From CAIZQW01 sp037133395 (GTDB lineage: Bacteria; Verrucomicrobiota; Kiritimatiellia; RFP12; UBA1067), in the NCBI GenBank assembly GCA_037133395.1, contig JBAXOG010000085.1:1-20663 (forward strand): a DNA stretch of 20,663 nucleotides. Direction: 5' to 3'. Positions 14,480 through 20,663 of this stretch are shown here, one piece after another (the first letter of the stretch is position 1; every line of letters starts with the position of its first letter). Both the position numbers and the translations under genes were made by a program. The notes under the pieces were generated by a model. The model ran no database searches and was not told the DNA's origin. It worked only from the letters and a program-made list of their open reading frames with translations.

Positions 14480-17074
14480 ATGAAAAACAGAACGCTTATG
14501 TTAACGGCCATCTCCTGTGCGCTCGCTTTGGGCAGTGGGGTTGGACTTGCTACCAATGCTCCGGTCAGCCGTGCGAAAGCGGGCGCCGCCATCCCCAAGA
14601 AGGCATCTGGGGAACTGACTGAGTTCGACTTACTCAAAAAACAGTTAGCCGCTTGCAAGAAATGGGATATACCCCGTCTTCAGCGGGAAGCTCTCCGACC
14701 CGAAGCCGCGTTCTTGGAGACGGATTCGAATCCCGTTGACGTGGTCTGGCGGCGTACCCGCGCATTGCTGGCCGATCTCCAGCGCAAGAGCCCTGCGCCG
14801 GATCTGGAGAAAGAGGCGGCCGTCCTGAAAGCGCTGACCCCCGCTGTCGAGCTCTTGCGCAGCAAAGGCTTTGCCATGGAGGTTGAGAGCCGCAAGGTCT
14901 TCGATCAAATCACGGCGGTGCGCCGGAAGATCGCATTCAAGAACCCGCTGCTGGACTTTGATAAGATTGTGTTTCTTAAACATAACATGCAGGTACGCGG
15001 GGTCTTTCACATGGTGGACCAATACCTCGGGTTCAACCAGAAAAAGGCAGGGGGTGTGTTTGTGCTCGAAAATCCCTTTGGCGAGCATCCCCGGGTGAAA
15101 GACTTGCTGGCGGCCTCAAAGGTGGCCAAGGGTCGCCTGGAGGGGCGCTCGCTCACCGACCAGGGTTCCTTTATCAGTCTGGATCTCGATTACGATAGCA
15201 AGACGCTCCTCTTTGCGTTTTCCGAGGCGGAGTATGGGGTTCCCCCCGGTGCCTCGTTTGCCAACCAAAAACTCACGGCTGAGGAACTCGCCAAGAACAA
15301 GGAGAGCGCGCATTATTATTTCCGCCCAGAAAGCGTTTTTCATGTGTTCAAGGTAGATGCTGATGGACAGAACCTGCTCCAGCTCACTGACACCATTAAT
15401 AATGACTACGATCCCTGCTTCCTGCCCAATGGGAGGATCGTATTCATCTCGGAGCGTTTGGGGGGAAACCAGCGCTGCGGCGACAGGGCGTTGCCCTCTG
15501 CGACTCTGAATGCTATGATGCCTGACGGCAGCGACGTGATTCAGTTGAGCTGGCATGACACCAACGAGTGGCACCCCAGCGTCGATAACAACGGCATGAT
15601 CGTCTATACCCGCTGGGATTACGTGGATCGCGATAGCGATGTAGCCCATCACCTCTGGCTCTGCTATCCCGATGGACGCGACCCCCGCAGCTTCGGAGGA
15701 AACTATCCAGACCGGCGCGAATTCCGCGCCTGGATGGAGATGTCCCTGCGGGCCATTCCCGGGTCTCACAAATACATCGGCACGGCATCGGGTCATCACG
15801 GGAACGCTTATGGATCGTTGATCCTGAAAGACCTGCGCGTAAAGGATGACCGGGAGATGTCGCAAACTCGCAGAATTACTCCTGACGTCCAGCTTCCCGA
15901 GTCCGAAGCCGCCCCCGGGGTTCCTATGCAGCCAAGAGGCACGGGCTCGGGAGTCCTGGCGTTTGGAACGCCGTGGCCGCTGAGCGAGGATTATTACCTC
16001 TGCGTCTATTCCCCGAACGGACGTAACCATGGGATCTACCTGGTGGATAGCTTCGGCAACCGGGAACTGCTTTATCGCGATCCTGCAGTCGCCTGCCTGG
16101 ATCCAATTCCCTTCCGGCCCCGTCCGCGGCCGCCGATTATCGCGGCAGCAACGATTCAGGCCAAGGCCGACTGGAAGAACGCTCAAACGCCCAGTCAAGC
16201 CCAGATGGCGATGGGGACCGTGGCGGTCATGAATGTTTACAAGGGCGAATTTCCACTGCCCAAGGGAACAAAGATTAAGGAGTTGCGCGTGGTCAACGTC
16301 TTCCCCAAGGACAACACGTTCATGGATAAACCGCGCATCGGCGTTGCGGCCCAATCCCTTGCCCGAGGGGTGCTGGGTACGGCTCCTGTTGAGGAGGATG
16401 GCAGCGTTTATTTCAACATGCCCACGGGCGCAGGGGTCTATTTCCAATTGCTCGATGAAAAGGGGGTGGCGGTGCAAACCATGCGGTCGGACACCTACCT
16501 GCATCCCGGAGAGTGGATGAGTTGCGTAGGCTGTCATGAGGAGAAGCACGAGACGTTGAATACGCCTCCTGACCAAGCCCTGATGGCGTTGCGGCGGGCA
16601 CCCTCCACGCTTCAGCCCGAAGCCGAGGGGAGCTATCCGCTGACGTTCCCGCGTCTGGTACAGCCAGTGCTGAATGCCAAATGCGTCAAGTGCCACGACG
16701 AGAAGGCACCTAAGCGCAGTCTGCACGGGGACCGCTTCACCAAGGATGGTTCCTCGGAGGCGTTTGGTACCCTGAGCAAGTTGGCTTGGGGGATGAGCGG
16801 CGGCAACGGGATCATGATTGCCCGCAAAGAGCTCCAATACTCGTTGCCCGGCAAGGTGGGAGCCCAAGCCTCCAAACTCTATCCGATGCTCCTGGCCGGC
16901 CATAACGGCGTGAAACTTACACCTGCGGAGATGCGGCGCATCACGCTCTGGCTTGATTGCAACAGCAACTTCTACGGGGCCTATCAACAGCCAGAGCGGC
17001 AAGCCCGAGGGGAAGTAGTCCGTCCGGTCTGGGGCGTCCCCGCCTGGAGCGATTTCAAGCAGTTCGTGAGATAG
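14480..17074 (+). CDS. HzsA-related secreted multidomain protein with two CxxCH heme motifs
   Basis: An 864-residue exported protein with a signal peptide ending near Gly-Leu-Ala-Thr (about 22-25). Residues about 45-160 are mostly helical and charged. About 225-540 looks like a TolB/WD40-type beta-propeller, with repeated blades such as DYDPCFLPNGRIVFISER and WHPSVDNNGMIVYTRWD. Two cytochrome c heme motifs follow: CVGCH at 682-686 and CVKCH at 735-739, the second introduced by FPRLVQPVLNAKC, as in many planctomycete-type c-heme proteins. This layout resembles hydrazine synthase subunit alpha of anammox bacteria. The relatives in other PVC bacteria have no established function, and no HzsB or HzsC partner is seen here, so hydrazine synthesis is not implied. 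It starts 15 nt after protein B with almost no Shine-Dalgarno sequence, suggesting cotranscription and perhaps coupled translation. An electron-transfer or oxidative role in the periplasm is inference. Confidence 0.75.
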   Translation: MKNRTLMLTAISCALALGSGVGLATNAPVSRAKAGAAIPKKASGELTEFDLLKKQLAACKKWDIPRLQREALRPEAAFLETDSNPVDVVWRRTRALLADLQRKSPAPDLEKEAAVLKALTPAVELLRSKGFAMEVESRKVFDQITAVRRKIAFKNPLLDFDKIVFLKHNMQVRGVFHMVDQYLGFNQKKAGGVFVLENPFGEHPRVKDLLAASKVAKGRLEGRSLTDQGSFISLDLDYDSKTLLFAFSEAEYGVPPGASFANQKLTAEELAKNKESAHYYFRPESVFHVFKVDADGQNLLQLTDTINNDYDPCFLPNGRIVFISERLGGNQRCGDRALPSATLNAMMPDGSDVIQLSWHDTNEWHPSVDNNGMIVYTRWDYVDRDSDVAHHLWLCYPDGRDPRSFGGNYPDRREFRAWMEMSLRAIPGSHKYIGTASGHHGNAYGSLILKDLRVKDDREMSQTRRITPDVQLPESEAAPGVPMQPRGTGSGVLAFGTPWPLSEDYYLCVYSPNGRNHGIYLVDSFGNRELLYRDPAVACLDPIPFRPRPRPPIIAAATIQAKADWKNAQTPSQAQMAMGTVAVMNVYKGEFPLPKGTKIKELRVVNVFPKDNTFMDKPRIGVAAQSLARGVLGTAPVEEDGSVYFNMPTGAGVYFQLLDEKGVAVQTMRSDTYLHPGEWMSCVGCHEEKHETLNTPPDQALMALRRAPSTLQPEAEGSYPLTFPRLVQPVLNAKCVKCHDEKAPKRSLHGDRFTKDGSSEAFGTLSKLAWGMSGGNGIMIARKELQYSLPGKVGAQASKLYPMLLAGHNGVKLTPAEMRRITLWLDCNSNFYGAYQQPERQARGEVVRPVWGVPAWSDFKQFVR

Positions 17075-17150
17075 GCTTCGTGCACTTCACACGTAATACA
17101 CGAATGGGAAAGTGATTTCCTGAGCCCTGACCTCACGCAGGCAAGTTTTT

Positions 17151-17186
17151 TTAACCACGGATGAAACAGATCGACACGGATTTAGA
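17151..17186. repeat. Copy of a dispersed AACCACGGATGAAACAGA-type repeat
   Basis: The sequence TTAACCACGGATGAAACAGA and the following TCGACACGGATTT resemble a degenerate short repeat (AACCACAGATNACACAGAT-like) that I recall as common in the intergenic DNA of many environmental bacteria. It is preceded by a T-run (17146-17152) without a convincing stem. The assignment is from memory of such repeats and is not verified here. Confidence 0.45.
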
Positions 17187-17195
17187 GAGGGAGTG

Positions 17196-17223
17196 GAGGC
17201 GTAGGTGGGTCCTCGTCTGTACA
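17196..17223. repeat. REP-like dispersed repeat, partial copy 3
   Basis: Bases 17200-17222 match the reverse complement of 401-423 with two C-to-T differences, and share the CGCCTGTAC-like core with 11440-11452. Only one arm is present. It lies in the 269-nt gap before protein C. The rest of that gap holds the AACCACGGATG-type repeat and no recognisable gene. Confidence 0.6.
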
Positions 17224-17343
17224 ATGGGGTAAATCGTTTACGGAAGACAAATGCTTTGCCTTCTTCGTACGGGTCAATCATGGGTGGTCAGCGCGGTGAT
17301 TGATACATAGGTCCGCCAAATGCTTATCACGGAGTAATGAAAG

Positions 17344-20268
17344 ATGTTGAAACGTAGGAACACATTTCACAACGGTTGTTTACGACTCGCTCTTCTAGTG
17401 CTGGGCATCGCATTCTTTAGTCAACTTCAGGTCAATGCCGAGGGACTCAAAAGGATAGCACCCGGTTATCCAGAAGTAGGAGGACCTTCAGGCGTGAAGA
17501 AGGTCTATGTGATTGATGCGGCTCAAATCGATGACCCTGATGAGATCTTTCTTTTGACATCACTTCAGGGGATCGTGAATAAGCGAGGCCCCCGGTTATT
17601 TGTGAAAGCCTATTTTCACAAATATGGGCCGGAGGAAGAGATATTTATAAAATATCTGACGGAGGTCAAAGGGTATCAGTTTGAATGGATACAGTTAGCT
17701 GATGCTTTGAAGCTGTTTGCGGAAGAGAAATGCTACAAAGGATATGTTCGCTATCAAGCTAAAAATTATGAGCAAGGGTGCGTTGCGGTTACGTTGGCAG
17801 GACTGAACGACACGCTTCCGTTGTGCGACAGGACCGAACAGTATGCAACTCCTCTGTTGTCGCGAAAAGACCTTTTTTATGAGTCGGATTTCACGCGAGT
17901 CAACAATGTGTGGCAGCCCTTTTATGCGAAGATTGATCGGAGCTCGGAGGGCGTGCGTGTTGGCAAAAGGGAGGGGGTCGAAACGCTTGTTAAAGCCGTA
18001 AGAGCGGGTTTGCAGGCTGTGATCGAGATCAACACGGCGCGTACGCCTTTACTCGAGATTGATGTTCCTGAGGTTAAGGGAACGTGGTCGTTGTTTATTG
18101 ATCAAGGGGCTGTGCACAACGGCAAAGATTCGTGCGTCTGGCTGGAGAGGGACACGACAAAAAAAGGGGTGCTCCGGTATGATTTAACGCAGATAAAGGA
18201 TATTGTTCCGGGCAGCAGGCGCGTGATTGTACGGTTTGTGGTTCCTGAGTTGACAAGTGCCATCTTGTTGAAACGGTTCCGTTTGTTGACACGCGAGGGG
18301 ACGGTGCCGGAGATTCCGAAGCAGAAACCTAGGCGTTTTCCGGCGTTGCCCGTTGAAATGGATTTAGCTGCAAAATTTTCCGACAGTGAGTCCTTATGGA
18401 GTTGGGCTGTTTCGGAACTTCTGCCGCGAACCAGCAAGACGTATGCCTTTGCCGCTCAACCGGGGTGGTACAATACCCGAGGGCTCGACTTGGCTGTCGC
18501 ACAACAGGCATTTGTTTTTCAAAAGTTTGACCATAAAAAGCCAGTAGCAAGTCCTTACGAGTATCCGTTACTGGACTCTGTTTTGAACCATTTAAAACGG
18601 CCGGGCATCATGCTCGGCTGGATTGGTGACGAGTGGACCTCCTGCACGAAGCTGACGGCTTACGGGCATTCGATGTTCCACAGCGGGGCGGCGAATCTCA
18701 GCTTCTGGGCACGGGTGCCAACCTCTGGCGGCGTCAAGCTTCCCAGGAACCCGATTACGCGGGAGCCCCTGAAGAACAAGTTCTATGTCTGCTGGTCTGT
18801 CAATCCGGGGGACACCGCCAATGGGTTTATGAGCCTGTACTGGAACAGTGGCAACTGGTGCGATCCGAATCGAGGGAAGGTGCCCATGATCTGGTTGTTG
18901 AATCCTGTGATTCAGAAGGTGGCGCCTGCGGTGACGGAATATTTCGCTTCAACAGCGACGGCAAAAGACACCTTTATGATTCCTCCGACAGGGGCCGGCT
19001 ACACGTATCCGGGTGCGGTTCTTGGACGCGAGGAGGTGCTCCGGCCCTTTATGGAGGAATCGCGGAAACTGGCGTCAGAGATAGGGTTGGAAGGAATGGT
19101 CGTATGGGATCCTGCGGTCCATCGCCCCTTTGGCGGTTGGTATCAGCCGGGGCGTGAGGCCCCCGTCAAATTATTTGCTAAGACCCTGTCAGGGTCAAAA
19201 CAGGGGCCCCACAGCAACATCTATCTTGAGGATGGGACTCCGGTTATTTTAGTTGGCAACAAGGCGAGCTATGGAGAATTTAAGAGAACCTACCACTACG
19301 ATAACATGGATCGCTCTGCAGACTTTGTTCCGCAACTTGTGAACTGGATTAAAAATGTCGCCAAAGAGAATGCGCCCCCCCTGTTTATTTTCACGGAAGA
19401 ACATCTGACACCCACAGAGATGAAGTCGGTCGCGGAGCAACTCCCCGGAGATCAGTTCGAGGTGATCGGTTCCAGTGACCTTGTCCGGCTGGCGCGGGAG
19501 TCGGCTTCGTTGGTTGTAACGCCCTATACGACCTCTGTGTCGCCCGGTGAGTGTTTCTCCGTGGAAGTCTCTGTGTATAATCCAGACGGAGCCTTTAACG
19601 ACGGCGGAGAGATCAGGATGGTTCTCCCTCCGGAATTTTCATGTTCCGAAGCCATCTGGAAACATGCTCCGGTTGCGAAGGGGGGAGCGGCAAAGCATCT
19701 GTTTGAAATAAAGGCCGCCGGCGAACTTACGAAGGGGGAGAGGAAAATCGATTTTTTCCATTCCAAAATCAGTCATTGGAATCGTTCCGTACGTTTCACC
19801 TGTTACCCTGGGGCCCTGCAAGCGATCGAAACGGAAGACTGTCCTGGCAAATGGCAGCCTCAAGGCGCCGTTGAAATTGTTCGCACCAAAGGACTTGTTG
19901 AATTCCGTCCCCTTGAGAGCAGAAATCTGCATGACTACTGCCTTGTGAGGGACAAAAAAACAATACCCCCGGATCCCGTTCTGTCGTTGCCCATGACCAT
20001 TAATTTTGACGCAAATCCGGTGCTCGAGCTCAACCTCTATGATGTTTACGGAAAGTTTTCGCTGTCGATCACGGACGGGAACAATAAAACCATTCATTTG
20101 TATTCGAACAGCGCTGCGGTTGGGATCACGACCCTTCCGTTGTCAGACGCTACCCAGTGGAAGGGGACGAAGAACGTCGTATTGAGCCTTAAGCCAAGAA
20201 TCAATCACGGCGGTAGTTTGCTCATGCGTTCGCTCAAGATCCATTATGAAAAGAGATTCACCCCTTGA
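17344..20268 (+). CDS. Long GxGYxYP-family secreted protein (protein C) with intact signature
   Basis: A 974-residue exported protein with a basic N-terminus, hydrophobic core and probable cleavage after Val-Asn-Ala (about residue 36). The N-terminal GxGYxYP domain shows LQGIVNKRGPRLFVKAY near 75-91. A beta-rich insert lies at about 225-315 (PLLEIDVPEVKGTWSLFI from 235). The core then resumes with LGWIGDEWTSC, Val-Asn-Pro-Gly-Asp and DPNRGKVPMIW, and the exact family signature GAGYTYP at 550-556. A beta-sandwich resembling an Ig or NEW3 domain follows (about 725-830). The last about 85 residues (PVLELNLYDVYGKFSLSI from 892) resemble the insert. GGAG at 17331-17334, 9 nt upstream, supports ATG 17344. 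The intact motif makes this the best candidate for activity among the two long paralogues. Substrate and mechanism are unknown; putative glycosidase is a family-level guess. Confidence 0.85.
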   Translation: MLKRRNTFHNGCLRLALLVLGIAFFSQLQVNAEGLKRIAPGYPEVGGPSGVKKVYVIDAAQIDDPDEIFLLTSLQGIVNKRGPRLFVKAYFHKYGPEEEIFIKYLTEVKGYQFEWIQLADALKLFAEEKCYKGYVRYQAKNYEQGCVAVTLAGLNDTLPLCDRTEQYATPLLSRKDLFYESDFTRVNNVWQPFYAKIDRSSEGVRVGKREGVETLVKAVRAGLQAVIEINTARTPLLEIDVPEVKGTWSLFIDQGAVHNGKDSCVWLERDTTKKGVLRYDLTQIKDIVPGSRRVIVRFVVPELTSAILLKRFRLLTREGTVPEIPKQKPRRFPALPVEMDLAAKFSDSESLWSWAVSELLPRTSKTYAFAAQPGWYNTRGLDLAVAQQAFVFQKFDHKKPVASPYEYPLLDSVLNHLKRPGIMLGWIGDEWTSCTKLTAYGHSMFHSGAANLSFWARVPTSGGVKLPRNPITREPLKNKFYVCWSVNPGDTANGFMSLYWNSGNWCDPNRGKVPMIWLLNPVIQKVAPAVTEYFASTATAKDTFMIPPTGAGYTYPGAVLGREEVLRPFMEESRKLASEIGLEGMVVWDPAVHRPFGGWYQPGREAPVKLFAKTLSGSKQGPHSNIYLEDGTPVILVGNKASYGEFKRTYHYDNMDRSADFVPQLVNWIKNVAKENAPPLFIFTEEHLTPTEMKSVAEQLPGDQFEVIGSSDLVRLARESASLVVTPYTTSVSPGECFSVEVSVYNPDGAFNDGGEIRMVLPPEFSCSEAIWKHAPVAKGGAAKHLFEIKAAGELTKGERKIDFFHSKISHWNRSVRFTCYPGALQAIETEDCPGKWQPQGAVEIVRTKGLVEFRPLESRNLHDYCLVRDKKTIPPDPVLSLPMTINFDANPVLELNLYDVYGKFSLSITDGNNKTIHLYSNSAAVGITTLPLSDATQWKGTKNVVLSLKPRINHGGSLLMRSLKIHYEKRFTP

Positions 20269-20526
20269 ACGAACCACAATGGAATAATGAAATAATGGAA
20301 TGGTGGAATATTGGAATAGTGGAAGAAAGTGCTCTCGGGAGGGCCGAGCGCCCGTCTCGCCGTAGCCTATGGCGGATCACCCGGTCAAAATAATTTTTAG
20401 CATCCGAAAAGCGCGAACCATACGAATAGAAGAAAGGGTAGGGCGAATCGCAATACAGGCGCGTGCCCCTCCCTTGTGTCTGATGCCCTTAATAGGGTCT
20501 AAATACTTTTCGGCAGTGGTATAAGT
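20269..20526. other. Gene-free intergenic stretch with simple repeats
   Basis: No credible gene is seen on either strand. Bases 20280-20322 are a degenerate repeat of GGAATAATG/GGAATGGTG-like words, and 20295-20310 (ATGGAATGGTGGAATA) is identical to 279-294 at the left end of the window. A small hairpin with a 5-bp stem (CTCGG/CCGAG) lies at 20334-20348, inside a GC-rich block GGAGGGCCGAGCGCCCGTCT. The remainder (20380-20526) is mixed sequence in which I recognise nothing. Confidence 0.6.
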
Positions 20527-20663
20527 CAATAAGGCAATAACGCAATAAGGCTCGTTGGAGCGAAGCGGAAACCATTCGGCGAATGCCGAAAGCGCTAGCG
20601 TTAATAAGGCAATAAGGCAATAACGACTCGTTACGTATCCGTAACCATTCGGCGAATGCCGAA
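20527..20663. repeat. Tandem hairpin-bearing repeat units at right edge
   Basis: Two related units run head to tail: 20527-20590 and 20602-20663. Each starts with AATAAGG/GCAATAAC words, passes through CTCGTT, and ends with an identical 21-nt block (20570-20590 and 20643-20663). The block contains the perfect hairpin TTCGGC-GAAT-GCCGAA (20575-20590 and 20648-20663). The period is 73 nt, and the spacer AGCGCTAGCG lies between them. The array reaches the last base, so more units may follow outside the window. Confidence 0.8.

Noticed and set aside
15116..17002. Long minus-strand open frame (628 codons) inside the HzsA-like gene
   Set aside because: It lies fully within a gene with a signal peptide and heme motifs on the plus strand. 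Its translation is rich in Arg, His and Pro with no recognisable domain, as expected from the codon bias of the real gene.
14480..17074. True hydrazine synthase and anammox metabolism
   Set aside because: No HzsB or HzsC gene or other anammox gene is seen, and the neighbourhood is glycan-related. HzsA-like proteins are known from PVC bacteria without anammox.
17141..17152. T-run after the HzsA-like gene as an intrinsic terminator
   Set aside because: Only a 4-bp CCTG/CAGG pairing with a long loop precedes it, and the T-run flows into a dispersed repeat.
17087..17281. Small minus-strand frame (64 codons) before protein C
   Set aside because: It consists of the dispersed repeats at 17151-17223; no ribosome-binding site or conserved pattern is visible.
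6967..17340. Shared word CACGGAGTAATGA at 6968 and 17328
   Set aside because: One copy overlaps a stop codon and the other lies at a ribosome-binding site; the contexts differ and the match is short enough to be chance.
20570..20663. CRISPR array at the right edge
   Set aside because: Only two copies of a 21-nt block are present, and the 52-nt interval contains related repeat words rather than a unique spacer. No cas gene is in the window.

Overview
All genes in this 20.7 kb bacterial window lie on the plus strand. The gene families point to the PVC superphylum: GxGYxYP-motif proteins, an XylR-type regulator (sugar-sensing domain plus AraC helix-turn-helix), an autotransporter-associated beta-strand repeat protein, and a relative of hydrazine synthase alpha carrying CxxCH motifs. 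Most gaps also carry degenerate dispersed repeats. Kiritimatiellota, Lentisphaerota or Verrucomicrobiota are the likeliest phyla. This placement is inferred from gene content; there is no rRNA or other marker gene here.

Layout: (1) 1-279, the end of a membrane transporter gene (probably MFS). (2) 477-2207, a short lipoprotein of the GxGYxYP family, called A here. (3) 2256-3401, an XylR/AraC regulator. (4) 3599-6976, a secreted glycoside hydrolase family 2-like enzyme with both catalytic glutamates. (5) 7226-11353, a large secreted beta-strand repeat protein. (6) 11588-14464, a longer secreted GxGYxYP protein (B), followed 15 nt later by (7) 14480-17074, a secreted HzsA-related protein with two CxxCH motifs. 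(8) 17344-20268, a third secreted GxGYxYP protein (C). (9) 20269-20663, a gene-free repeat-rich tail.

The transporter, sugar-sensing regulator, GH2 enzyme and three exported GxGYxYP proteins together look like a locus for sensing, cutting and importing a glycan. The substrate cannot be read from the sequence. The most unusual elements are the close coupling of GxGYxYP protein B to an HzsA-like heme protein, the apparent reuse of one beta-sandwich-like module both inside and at the C-terminus of proteins B and C, and the erosion of the family signature in B.

The gaps are mosaics of short repeats: a REP-like inverted repeat family upstream of each of the three GxGYxYP genes, an element with 26-bp inverted ends before the GH2 gene, a long stem-loop plus an 8-bp tandem array before the beta-strand repeat gene, and tandem hairpin units at the right edge. 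No tRNA, rRNA, CRISPR array, transposase or convincing intrinsic terminator was found.
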